DNA of 14,942 bases from Archangium sp. (GTDB taxonomy: Bacteria; Myxococcota; Myxococcia; Myxococcales; Myxococcaceae). The translations under genes and the position numbers were made by a program. The notes under the pieces are model-generated. The model worked only from the letters and a program-made list of their open reading frames with translations. It was not told the DNA's origin and made no database searches. Position 1 is the first letter of the stretch; every line of letters starts with the position of its first letter. Below, one piece after another: positions 7,345-14,942 of the stretch. Location: positions 1 through 14,942 of the forward strand of contig JAEUJR010000993.1 of NCBI GenBank assembly GCA_016793585.1, written 5' to 3'.

Positions 7345-7413
7345 ACGACTGCACGAACTCGATCAATGCGATTGGAATGACTTCTCGCCGGTGACTGGTG
7401 TGGAGCGTGCTGA

Positions 7414-8610
7414 TCAGCGGCGCCCCGGCCAGGTGAACGCAGCGTGCAAGGTGAACAGCCGTGGCACCACCGCACCGTCGACTCGCACGGGAGTCAGGTG
7501 CCCGCCGGCCTTCGTCGAGAACGAGCGCCAGTCGACCTGCTCCGAGGCGCCGGCGTACGACGTCACCTTCACGACGTCGGCGGCACCGACCAGCTGTGGC
7601 TCCTCCGAAGCGGCGTCGACTTCGACGACCACGCGCTTCTTCTCGTCGACGAACCGTGTCGTCGCGCGTGAGGCCTTCAGGTCCATCGGAGGCAGGCCGC
7701 CTGCGGTGCCGAGCAGATCGAGCGTCGTCGACACCGCTGCCACGTCGTTCACCAACGTCGCGCCCTCGGTCGTCTCGAGCTCTTCGGCCAGCTTCTTCAC
7801 GCGCGCGACCTGCGACGGAATGCTCGCCGGCTGCCACGCCCGCCACGAGCCATTCACGAGCTCCAGCGGTCGTGCGTCGAACACGCCGTCGGCTCCATTC
7901 ATGTCGACATGCCCCTCGAGCGCCTTCGCCATCTGCCGAATCGCGTCGGCGTTGCTCGCGTCGGCGAGGCCGATGGCCTGATCCGTCGGCGCCAGCGCGA
8001 CCAGGTGCTTCACGCCGAGCCGCGCGAGGAACGGCTCCGACACCAGCGCGCTCGAGGCGGGAATGCCGACGTTTGGCTTCGTCAACACCAGCCACGCGCC
8101 CGGAGCCACCTTCACCAGCGCGTCAGCCGCAGGCTCCTGCACCACCTCGAGCTGGGCCACGAGCGCGGCGTCGCCATCGACACACCAGCGTGCGCCGTCG
8201 ACGTCGACCGCCATCGCCTGCACTGGAAGCCCGAGCACCGTCACCGCCGCCGGCACCGTCACGTCGGCTGGCGCGTTCACCCGCCTCATGGTGCGGAACA
8301 GCGCCTGAAGCCCCGCGCCCTGCGGCTCGAGATAGCGCGTGCGCGTGCTCGTTCGGCAGCTGCGCTCGATGGTCGACTCGAGCACCGCTTTCAGGTCGTC
8401 TCTGGCTTCTCGACGAACCCGCTCGGCCTCGAGGTCTTCCCGGAGCTGTGCACGCAGCGTGCGGTCGAAGTCGTCCTCGACGTGTGGTGCGTGCAGGTGG
8501 AGCGGCTTCAGGGCTCCCGTCGCGCGTGGCTTGAACCGTGCGCGGCCTTTGCAGCCACCTGCGGCAGCCACCACCACGGCGACGAGAATCGAGAGCGTTC
8601 GTGCGTTCAT
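7414..8610 (-). CDS. Lipoprotein of unknown function
   Basis: The protein has 398 residues. Residues 1-20 are a lipoprotein signal with a good lipobox (VVAAAGGC; Cys20 lipidated). A basic, Pro-containing spacer leads into a charged helical stretch (about 48-85: LRAQLREDLEAERVRREARDD and following) that could be a short coiled coil. The rest is mixed alpha/beta with segments such as WLVLTKPNVGIPASSALV (173-190) and a hydrophobic LVALAPTD, and ends in strand-rich sequence (FTLHAAFTWPGRR). Only two further Cys are present (84 and 143), so it is not of the Cys-rich type. I do not recognise the family; a bacterial periplasmic ligand-binding or scaffolding role is possible but unsupported. It shares its 47-bp leader with the lipoprotein gene starting at 6643 and is divergent from the von Willebrand A gene. 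Confidence 0.78.
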   Translation of the reverse strand: MNARTLSILVAVVVAAAGGCKGRARFKPRATGALKPLHLHAPHVEDDFDRTLRAQLREDLEAERVRREARDDLKAVLESTIERSCRTSTRTRYLEPQGAGLQALFRTMRRVNAPADVTVPAAVTVLGLPVQAMAVDVDGARWCVDGDAALVAQLEVVQEPAADALVKVAPGAWLVLTKPNVGIPASSALVSEPFLARLGVKHLVALAPTDQAIGLADASNADAIRQMAKALEGHVDMNGADGVFDARPLELVNGSWRAWQPASIPSQVARVKKLAEELETTEGATLVNDVAAVSTTLDLLGTAGGLPPMDLKASRATTRFVDEKKRVVVEVDAASEEPQLVGAADVVKVTSYAGASEQVDWRSFSTKAGGHLTPVRVDGAVVPRLFTLHAAFTWPGRR

Positions 8611-8649
8611 GCTGCGTCATTGGGCGCGGCAGTTCTTTTCCGTCACGCG
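8611..8649 (-). promoter_or_regulatory. Shared leader/promoter, copy 2
   Basis: This is the partner of the block upstream of 6643. On the minus strand it reads CGCGTGACGGAA, a variable 7-8 bases, then CCGCGCCCAATGACG, directly followed by CAGC and the ATG at 8610. The variable part between the two conserved blocks keeps exactly the same length in both copies, which fits two spaced protein-contact sites such as -35 and -10 elements (inference). Confidence 0.5.
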
Positions 8650-8690
8650 CCCATGTCGTGTGTCGGTGAACGGGTGGTGGGCTTGTCTCC

Positions 8691-9809
8691 ATGTCGGCGC
8701 GGGGCTTGAGTGCCCCCGTGCGGATCCGCTCCTTCGTCGTGGCCGTCGTGCTCGCGACCGTCGTCTTCACCTGCGGCCGCACCGACCTCGTCAGCTTCGA
8801 GGTGCCCATTCCCACCGTCGACGCCGGGCGTGACGCGGGGCCGATGGTCGACGCCGGGTTCGAGCCCTTCGACGCGGGCGTCAAGCCGTGCCTCGAGGGC
8901 CGCTTCCCGCTTTCACCGGCGACGCCCGTCGTGGTGCTGGTGCTCGACAAGTCGGGCTCGATGGCCGAGCGCTTCGGCGGGCCCAACACCGACACCAAGT
9001 GGAACGCGCTGCGCGACTCGTTGCGCACGACGCTGCCCGCGGTGAACGACACCATGGAGCTGGGGCTGTTGCTGTACCCGGTGAGCCTCAACCAGTCGTG
9101 CTCGAGCTTCGTGCGGCCCAACCCCGAGCCTGCCCTGCGTCAGGTGCCCACCATCATTCAGGCCCTCGACGACGCCATGCCCGCAGGTGGAACACCCACC
9201 GCCGATGCGATTCAGGCCGCCGCCAACTCGTTGCTCACCCGCCGCACCGCTTCGAGCGCCCGCGCCCTGGTGCTCGCGACCGACGGTGTGCCCAACTGCA
9301 ACTCGGTGCTGAACCCGAGGGCGTGCGTGTGCAGCTCGACGCCTCCGTGCAGCGCGCTCGCCTGCGTCGACGACGAGCGCTCGGTGCTGCGCGTCGCCAA
9401 CATCGCCGACGCCGGCATTCCCACCTACGTCATCGGCATCGAGTCGAGCAGCGCGGGCTCGTTCGAGGCCCTCGACCGCATGGCCGTCGCCGGAGGCCGC
9501 GCGCTGCCCGCCATGCCCGGGGCCCGCCGCTATTACGCCGCCACCAGCAGCGTCGAGCTGGCTCAGGCGTTCTCGTCGATTCGTGACCAGGTCGCCCGCT
9601 GCACCTTCCTCACCTCGTCGGTGCCCAACGCCACCGGCAGCATCAGGGTCGAGGCCAACGGCGTGGTGGTGCCCTTCGACCCGAACGGCCTCATGGGCTG
9701 GAGCTGGAGCGACCGGCCCAACGGTGAGGTCGTCTTCCGAGGCGGGGCCTGCAGCCAGGTGATGTCGGGGACCCAACGGCTCGAGGCCGTCGTCGCCTGC
9801 GGCCAGTGA
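8691..9809 (+). CDS. Von Willebrand factor A domain envelope protein
   Basis: The protein has 372 residues from ATG 8691. GTG 8718 is an alternative that gives a more typical signal peptide starting with RIRSF. The export segment is RSFVVAVVLATVVFTC; Cys28 may be lipidated, but the lipobox is weak (Phe-Thr before Cys). Residues 41-65 form a DAG-rich spacer (VDAGRDAG, VDAGFEPFDAG). The vWA domain covers about 78-300 with a complete metal site: DKSGS (86-90), Thr168 in GGTPTAD, and Asp198 in ATDG. A Cys cluster at 203-225 (five Cys) is inserted after the ATDG strand, and paired Cys in the C-terminal part suggest disulphides. vWA domains bind protein ligands through a metal ion, so an adhesion or complex-assembly role is likely. 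It lies 91 bp upstream of the giant Cys-rich lipoprotein, and the two may be co-transcribed. Confidence 0.9.
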   Translation: MSARGLSAPVRIRSFVVAVVLATVVFTCGRTDLVSFEVPIPTVDAGRDAGPMVDAGFEPFDAGVKPCLEGRFPLSPATPVVVLVLDKSGSMAERFGGPNTDTKWNALRDSLRTTLPAVNDTMELGLLLYPVSLNQSCSSFVRPNPEPALRQVPTIIQALDDAMPAGGTPTADAIQAAANSLLTRRTASSARALVLATDGVPNCNSVLNPRACVCSSTPPCSALACVDDERSVLRVANIADAGIPTYVIGIESSSAGSFEALDRMAVAGGRALPAMPGARRYYAATSSVELAQAFSSIRDQVARCTFLTSSVPNATGSIRVEANGVVVPFDPNGLMGWSWSDRPNGEVVFRGGACSQVMSGTQRLEAVVACGQ

Positions 9810-9900
9810 CGTTTCAGTCGTGGGCGAACGTGGGAGTGGGCGCGTCGAGCGCACATGGTGAGCCCCCGTTCGCTCGAGCTGATCATGCTACCGTTCTCTG

Positions 9901-12900
9901 GTGTTCTCCCGTGCCAGCTTCCGCTTCGTCGTCTTCGGTCTCGCGCTGTCCAGCTCGGCCTGCCTGTGTGTCGACCCCTCGAAGGTGACGGCCTTCGCCT
10001 GTGGCGAAGGCGGCGCGTGTGGAGAGGGCCTTCAGTGCTGCAATGACGGCCTCTGCCGGGCCTCGTGTTCGACCTCGGGCAGCGGCGGCGGCTCGGGTGG
10101 TGGCAGCGTGCGGGCCGGGGGCACGGCCTCGACCGGCGGAGGCGTGGCAACGGGCGGCGGCGCCACGGCAGGTGGAACCGGGAGCACGGGCGGTGGGGTG
10201 GCTGGCAGCGGCGCTGGAGGCGGGCAGAGCGGTGGCTCGTCTGACGGCGGCGCGGCGTGTTCACCCGAGACGTGCCCCAACGGCTGCTGCAACGGAACGG
10301 AGTGTGTGGCGGGCACGGCCACCACGGCCTGTGGCGCGCGCGGCGCGGCGTGTTCGGCGTGCCCTTCTGGAGAGCCCTGCGTGAACGGCGCGTGCGGCTC
10401 GTGCGCGACGACGTGCCAGGGCTGCTGTGTCGGCAGCACGTGCACCAACCGCGACCGTGACGCCTGTGGGCCGACGGGGCAGGCGTGCGCTCCGTGCGGC
10501 GTGACGGCCGACAGCTGCAGCGCGGCGGGCGAGTGCTCCTGCGGTTCGGGTCGGGCCTGCGCGACAGGCCAACGGTGCAGCGGCGGTGTCTGCGTCTGTG
10601 ACGCCTCGAGCTGTCCGTCGGGGTGTTGTACGGCCGGGGGGCAGTGCGTCGCCGTCGCCGCGCAGAACGAGACGCTGTGTGGAACGGGCGGGCAGCTCTG
10701 TGGCGGGTGCTCCACGCCGCCGGCTCCCGTCTGCGCCAACGCCACGACGCGCCGCACCGGCCAGGTGCCCGGCACCTGCACGGCCGGTCAATGTCAGTAC
10801 ACCACCGTCGATACGATGTGCATGAATGGCTGCAACGGTGGCAATTGTGTCGGCGATGTCTGTCAAGGCTGTCTGACACCGCCGCCCGCCGTCTGCATGG
10901 GCAGCACTCGCCGCTCGTACATGACGCCCGGCACCTGTGGCGGCAGCGGCTGCTCGTACATGCCCGTCGACACCGCCTGCCCCTTCGGCTGCAGCGGCGG
11001 CGCATGTCTGCCCGACCCCTGCACCGGCATCTCGTGCAACACGCCGCCACCGCCGTCGTGCAGCGGCAACGTACGCACCTCGTCGACGTCGCCTGGCACC
11101 TGCTCCGGCGGCAGCTGCACGTACTCGTCGAGCACCCAGACGTGTCCCTTCGGCTGCAACGCCGCCAACGGCACCTGCAACGCCGACCCCTGCGCGGGCG
11201 TGACGTGCAACACGCCCCCCGCCGCGACCTGCACCGGCAACGTTCGCAACGGCTTCGTGGTGCCCGGCACCTGCAGCGGCGGCACCTGCATGTATGCGCC
11301 GCAGACGACGACGTGCGCGAATGGCTGCTCGGGCGGCGTCTGCCAGGGCGACCCGTGTCAGGGCGTCACGTGCACCACGCCGCCAGCCGCCACGTGTGCG
11401 AACTCCACCACGCGCCGCACCTTCGCCTCGACGGGCACCTGCTCGGGGGGCTCGTGCAGCTACACGCCGACCGACACCACGTGCCCCTTCGGGTGCAGCG
11501 GCGGTGCGTGTCAGGCCGACCCCTGCGCGGGCGTGACGTGCAACACCGCGCCCGCCGCCGACTGCGCCTCGACGACGCAGCGCCGCACGTACACCGCGCC
11601 CGGCAGCTGCTCCGGAGGAACCTGCAGCTACTCGTCGATGGTGACGACCTGCAACACGCCGCCTGCCACCACCTGCGCGAACTCGACGACGCGCCGCACC
11701 TACGCCTCGACGGGCACCTGCTCTGCAGGCACGTGCAGCTATGCGCCCACCGACACCACGTGCCCGTTCGGCTGCAGCAACAACCAGTGCAACCCCGACC
11801 CCTGCGCGAGCGTGAGCTGCAACACGCCCCCTGCCCCTGACTGCGCCTCGTCGACGCAGCGCCGCACCTGGGGCTCGCCCGGCACCTGCTCGGGGGGCAC
11901 GTGCAGCTACCCGCCCTCGGTGATGACGTGCAACACGCCGCCCGCGGCCATCTGCCTGAACGCCACCACCCGCCGGGCGTACTCGACGTCGGGCACCTGC
12001 TCGGGTGGCACGTGCAGCTACGCGCCCACCGACACCACCTGTTCGTTCGGGTGCAGTGGTGGCGTCTGCAACGGAGACCCGTGCGCGAGCGTGACGTGCA
12101 ACACGCCTCCGGCGAATGACTGCGCCGACTCGACGACGCGGCGTACCTACAACTCGCCCGGCACCTGCTCGGGCGGCAGCTGCAGCTACACCTCGCAGAA
12201 CTTCCCGTGCACGTTGCCTGCGCCCATCTGCGCCAACGCCACGACGCGACGCACGTACTCGGCGGCTGTCTGCTCTGGCGGCGTCTGCTCCTCGACGCCC
12301 AACGACACGAACTGCCCCTTCGGCTGCAGCGGCGGCTCGTGCAACCCCGACCCCTGCGCGAGCGTGAGCTGCAACTCGCCGCCGGGCGCCGACTGTGCCG
12401 ACTCGACGACGCGGCGCACCTACAACTCCCCCGGTACCTGCTCAGGCGGCAGCTGCAGCTACTCGTCGCAGAACTTCCCCTGCAACAGCCCGCCCGCCGC
12501 CACGTGCATCAGCGCCACCGTCGCGCGCACGTACAGTGGTGGCAGCTGCAGCGGCGGTCTGTGCAGCTACACCTCGGCAGACACGACCTGCGCGAATGGC
12601 TGCTCGGGCGGCGCCTGCATCAGCTGCGTCGCTGGCAACACGTGCGCCTCCAACCCCAGCGAGTGCAAGACGGGCGTCACCGCCTGCCCGGGCGGGCCCA
12701 ACAGCGTCGCCACCTGCGTCGACAACGGGAACGACCCCGACGGCGCGGCGTGCAGCGGCGGAACATGTCTGACGGGCAGCTGTTGCACGGGGTGTGTCTC
12801 TGGCGGCCTCTGCCGGCCTGGTACGGCCCGGAACCTCTGCGGCAGCGGCGGTGACCTCTGCGTCAACTGTGGCTTCGGCAGCGTGTGCACGAACGGCTTC

Positions 12901-12975
12901 TGTCAGGGCAGCTGCTCCTGTTCTCAATGCAACCCCTCGTGTCCCGAAGTCTGCTCGAACCAGTTCTGCCCATGA
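9901..12975 (+). CDS. Giant cysteine-repeat lipoprotein (1024 residues)
   Basis: GTG 9901 is the first available start, because an in-frame TGA lies at 9880. The signal is MFSRASFRFVVFGLALSSSAC with Cys21 lipidated. Residues 22-56 are Cys-rich, then about 59-118 is a Gly/Ser/Thr/Ala linker. Residues 119-270 hold a non-repeat Cys-rich part with CC pairs. Residues 271-909 are 13 tandem units (see repeat entry). Residues 910-1024 are a Cys-rich C-terminal cap with several CC and CxC motifs (LTGSCCTGC, GSCSCSQC). No catalytic motif, membrane segment or anchor is visible beyond the lipid. I infer a long, disulphide-stabilised rod or adhesin projecting from the outer membrane. The gene ends at TGA 12973-12975 in an ATGA overlap with the next gene. 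A heavy demand for periplasmic disulphide formation is implied. Confidence 0.9.
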   Translation: MFSRASFRFVVFGLALSSSACLCVDPSKVTAFACGEGGACGEGLQCCNDGLCRASCSTSGSGGGSGGGSVRAGGTASTGGGVATGGGATAGGTGSTGGGVAGSGAGGGQSGGSSDGGAACSPETCPNGCCNGTECVAGTATTACGARGAACSACPSGEPCVNGACGSCATTCQGCCVGSTCTNRDRDACGPTGQACAPCGVTADSCSAAGECSCGSGRACATGQRCSGGVCVCDASSCPSGCCTAGGQCVAVAAQNETLCGTGGQLCGGCSTPPAPVCANATTRRTGQVPGTCTAGQCQYTTVDTMCMNGCNGGNCVGDVCQGCLTPPPAVCMGSTRRSYMTPGTCGGSGCSYMPVDTACPFGCSGGACLPDPCTGISCNTPPPPSCSGNVRTSSTSPGTCSGGSCTYSSSTQTCPFGCNAANGTCNADPCAGVTCNTPPAATCTGNVRNGFVVPGTCSGGTCMYAPQTTTCANGCSGGVCQGDPCQGVTCTTPPAATCANSTTRRTFASTGTCSGGSCSYTPTDTTCPFGCSGGACQADPCAGVTCNTAPAADCASTTQRRTYTAPGSCSGGTCSYSSMVTTCNTPPATTCANSTTRRTYASTGTCSAGTCSYAPTDTTCPFGCSNNQCNPDPCASVSCNTPPAPDCASSTQRRTWGSPGTCSGGTCSYPPSVMTCNTPPAAICLNATTRRAYSTSGTCSGGTCSYAPTDTTCSFGCSGGVCNGDPCASVTCNTPPANDCADSTTRRTYNSPGTCSGGSCSYTSQNFPCTLPAPICANATTRRTYSAAVCSGGVCSSTPNDTNCPFGCSGGSCNPDPCASVSCNSPPGADCADSTTRRTYNSPGTCSGGSCSYSSQNFPCNSPPAATCISATVARTYSGGSCSGGLCSYTSADTTCANGCSGGACISCVAGNTCASNPSECKTGVTACPGGPNSVATCVDNGNDPDGAACSGGTCLTGSCCTGCVSGGLCRPGTARNLCGSGGDLCVNCGFGSVCTNGFCQGSCSCSQCNPSCPEVCSNQFCP
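10075..10254 (+). repeat. Coding Gly/Ser/Ala-rich low-complexity linker
   Basis: Codons 59-118 of the giant lipoprotein encode a linker of Gly, Ser, Thr and Ala, starting SGSGGGSGGGS and including GGGVATGGGATAGG. It is made mainly of ggc/ggt triplets and separates the lipidated N-terminus and first Cys cluster from the repeat-bearing body. It is probably a flexible tether. Confidence 0.8.
10711..12627 (+). repeat. Thirteen-unit cysteine repeat array in two unit lengths
   Basis: Codons 271-909 form 13 units beginning with an (N/T)TPPxxxC-like motif. Long units (54-57 residues) have two halves: A, about 37 residues with four Cys (NTPPAATC, then GTCSGG(S/T)C, then a Cys before PFG), and B, about 19 residues with four Cys (PFGCSGGxC, then DPCAxVxC). 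Short units of 37 residues consist of A only. In order: units 1-5 long, 6 short, 7 long, 8 short, 9 long, 10 short, 11 long, 12 short, 13 a shortened long. The four-Cys modularity suggests internal disulphides. The conserved TTRRT motif follows the first Cys in many units. Confidence 0.9.
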
Positions 12976-13193
12976 CTCGTCTCGTCTTCGTCGGAGTGGT
13001 GTTGGTCTCGTTGCTCGCCGGGGCGCAGTCTCCGTGTGAAGCGAAGTGCAACCAGCAGGCGTCTGACTGTCTCAAGCAGTGCGCCGGAGACCCGAAGGAC
13101 GCCTCGAAGCCCGACCAGGCGAAGCGGCTCATGGAGTGCCTCAAGACGTGCGAGGCCCAGGTGAAGCCCTGCCGGGACGCGTGCCGCAAATGA
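12972..13193 (+). CDS. Small exported protein with two CX3C-X6-CX3C motifs
   Basis: The protein has 73 residues. The ATG at 12972 overlaps the upstream TGA (ATGA), and its own TGA at 13191 overlaps the next start. Residues 1-18 form a signal peptide (MTRLVFVGVVLVSLLAGA, cleavage before QSPC). The mature chain has eight Cys at 22, 26, 33, 37, 56, 60, 67 and 71. These form two identical spacings, CX3C-X6-CX3C, separated by a charged 18-residue linker (AGDPKDASKPDQAKRLME). The spacing fits helix-hairpin pairs stapled by disulphides, as in CX3C-type small intermembrane proteins, though homology is not claimed. No metal-site signature is required. Co-translation with the giant lipoprotein suggests it binds or helps fold it, which is inference. 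Confidence 0.85.
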   Translation: MTRLVFVGVVLVSLLAGAQSPCEAKCNQQASDCLKQCAGDPKDASKPDQAKRLMECLKTCEAQVKPCRDACRK

Positions 13194-13627
13194 GCGCCAT
13201 TCGGCATCTGTTCACTGCGCGTACGGCCCGGCCGAAGCTCGAGGCTTCGATGCGCGCCATCACCCGCGCAGCCATCTACCTGGCCTCGGCCGACGGCGTC
13301 GTGCAGGAGTCGGAGATTGAAGCGCTGGTCGACGACGTTCGCGCCGTGGTGGCCCGCAGCGTGGGCCTCGAGCACGTCGACGAGTACGCGAAGGTGGCGA
13401 TGCTGCTCGACGATGCGCGTGAGGCCGTGAAGGCGCTGGCCATCGAGGGGCGGCCTGCGTTCGTCGAGGCGCTCGCGAAGGTGCTCGAGGGTGACTTCCG
13501 GCGTGATGCGCTCAAGGTGGCGCTCGACGTGGTGCGCGCCGATGGTGTGGTGAGCCCCGCAGAGCGGGCTTCGCTCGAGGAGCTCTCCCATGCCCTCGGG
13601 GTGGAGCCGACTGATCTGGTCCGCTGA
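13190..13627 (+). CDS. TerB-like (tellurite-resistance/DUF533-type fold) protein
   Basis: The protein has 145 residues from ATG 13190, which overlaps the stop of the small Cys-rich protein gene. The longer reading frame starting at 13079 is not used because the ATGA overlap and the loss of homology upstream point to 13190. Residues 25-135 resemble a TerB-like helical bundle with two acidic turn motifs: ASADGVVQESEIE (32-44) and VRADGVVSPAERASLEEL (115-132). In the family these DG loops can bind a metal, and TerB is linked to envelope stress and tellurite resistance in ter operons. No other ter gene is present here. It has no signal peptide, so it sits in the cytoplasm while its two coupled partners are exported. 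Function in this context is unknown. Confidence 0.82.
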   Translation: MSAIRHLFTARTARPKLEASMRAITRAAIYLASADGVVQESEIEALVDDVRAVVARSVGLEHVDEYAKVAMLLDDAREAVKALAIEGRPAFVEALAKVLEGDFRRDALKVALDVVRADGVVSPAERASLEELSHALGVEPTDLVR

Positions 13628-13681
13628 CATCTGCTGCTGTAATGCCCGCCCGCCGTCGTCCACTCCTGGGGGAGCCCCGCC

Positions 13682-14281
13682 ATGACCCGCCCGCTACGCC
13701 TCGCCGTCTTCACCATCGCCACGCTCGTGGTCTTCGTCGTCGGGAGCCGGGCGTACGCGCAGGCCACCTGTTCACGCCCGACGAACTGGGGCTCGAGCTG
13801 GTCGACGCTCGTTCATTTCTGCCCCGATGCGCCGGCGAAGGCGTCGGAGATGAACGACGACCTCGCCACCATCGTCGGCTACATCGAGACGAAGACGGGA
13901 ACCATCGGGCAGCCGCTCGCCATCTCGGGCACGCCGGTGAACTCGGCGAACATCGCCGACGGCACCATCGCCAGCCAGGACCTGGCGTCGGCCAGCATCG
14001 GCCCGCGTGAGCTCCTCGACGGCGGCATCACCGCATCGAAGCTCGCCAACCGTCTGGCGGTGTACTCGCAGAACCCCCAGTGCGGAGACGAGAACCTGTT
14101 GTCGTTGTCGACGACGTGCACTGCCACCGTGAACACGACACCGTGTGGATCCAACGGGTGCGGCGTCGGTCTGTTTCGGCTCATCCAGTGTGATGGCAGC
14201 TGTGGGTCGTGCACGTCGCCCGTGCCGACCATCGTCTGCAGCCGCAACAACACCTTCCGCGGCTTCCTCGTCGGCCCCTGA
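13682..14281 (+). CDS. Secreted protein with tail-fibre-like repeats
   Basis: The protein has 199 residues. GGGGGAG about 8 nt before ATG 13682 is a good ribosome site. Residues 1-27 are a signal peptide ending SRAYAQA. Residues 55-75 are helix-forming (EMNDDLATIVGYIETKTG), possibly a coiled coil. Residues 86-125 hold near repeats NSANIADGTIASQDLA, then SASIGPRELLDGGITASKLA, of the kind found in phage tail-fibre and bacterial surface proteins that form trimers. The C-terminal 130-199 region has eight Cys, including CGSNGCG and CDGSCGSC, and looks disulphide-rich. A trimeric secreted or surface protein is inferred. It lies 54 bp after the TerB-like gene and could be in the same transcription unit; its end is 9 bp from the convergent activator gene. 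Confidence 0.82.
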   Translation: MTRPLRLAVFTIATLVVFVVGSRAYAQATCSRPTNWGSSWSTLVHFCPDAPAKASEMNDDLATIVGYIETKTGTIGQPLAISGTPVNSANIADGTIASQDLASASIGPRELLDGGITASKLANRLAVYSQNPQCGDENLLSLSTTCTATVNTTPCGSNGCGVGLFRLIQCDGSCGSCTSPVPTIVCSRNNTFRGFLVGP

Positions 14282-14290
14282 CGAGCTGCG

Positions 14291-14942
<652 letters not shown>

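Noticed and set aside
9810..9900. CATGCT near 9884 as a -10 element for the giant lipoprotein gene
   Set aside because: It matches poorly, has no -35 partner, and co-transcription with the vWA gene is equally likely.
9563..11050. A 495-codon minus-strand frame rich in Arg, Cys and His
   Set aside because: It is the reverse complement of the Cys-repeat gene, and the odd composition is explained by that.
10711..12627. Cys repeats as a CRISPR-like or non-coding tandem array
   Set aside because: Units are in frame, have no spacers of constant length, and differ largely at synonymous positions, so they are coding repeats.

Overview
The window is high-GC, gene-dense DNA that looks like a myxobacterial (Myxococcota) chromosome. 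The main reasons are the number of secreted cysteine-rich lipoproteins, the Asp-Ala-Gly / Asp-Gly-Gly spacers next to signal peptides, a C-terminal tail of the MYXO-CTERM kind, a DUF4476-type protein and an NtrC-family sigma-54 activator. I see no tRNA, rRNA, CRISPR, insertion sequence or phage module. No gene-free stretch longer than about 120 bases exists. Fifteen protein genes are called; the first and last run off the window.

Left part (1-3760). A truncated cell-surface protein with a lamin-tail-like domain and a Cys/transmembrane/Arg tail (1-1112, +) converges on, and overlaps by 18 bp, a minus-strand operon. That operon reads, in transcription order, cyclic-nucleotide-binding protein (2868-2431), HPr kinase/phosphorylase hprK (2434-1415) and an unrecognised 107-residue protein (1418-1095). 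Each joins the next through a 4-base start/stop overlap. A secreted DUF4476-like protein (3648-2950) lies 81 bp upstream on the same strand and may or may not be part of the operon.

Middle part (3760-9810). This is a run of exported proteins in alternating orientation: a 714-residue lipoprotein with an Ig-like domain, a Cys-rich middle and a PQQ-like propeller; a lipoprotein with five 29-residue Cys/Trp repeats; a probable outer-membrane beta-barrel protein; an unrecognised lipoprotein; and a von Willebrand A protein with an intact metal site. The two minus-strand lipoproteins (starts at 6643 and 8610) share a nearly identical 47-bp leader covering the start codon, so they are probably co-regulated.

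Right part (9900-14942). A giant (1024-residue) cysteine-rich lipoprotein built from 13 repeat units is followed, with ATGA overlaps, by a 73-residue exported protein carrying two CX3C-X6-CX3C motifs, and then by a cytoplasmic TerB-like protein. This coupled trio is the best candidate for an undescribed system. It is followed by a secreted protein with tail-fibre-like repeats, and converging on that is the 3' part of a sigma-54-dependent activator gene.

In short, the window combines a small regulatory operon (cyclic nucleotide sensing plus Ser/Thr/Tyr-type HPr phosphorylation) with a cell-envelope region making disulphide-rich surface proteins. What those surface proteins bind cannot be read from the sequence.
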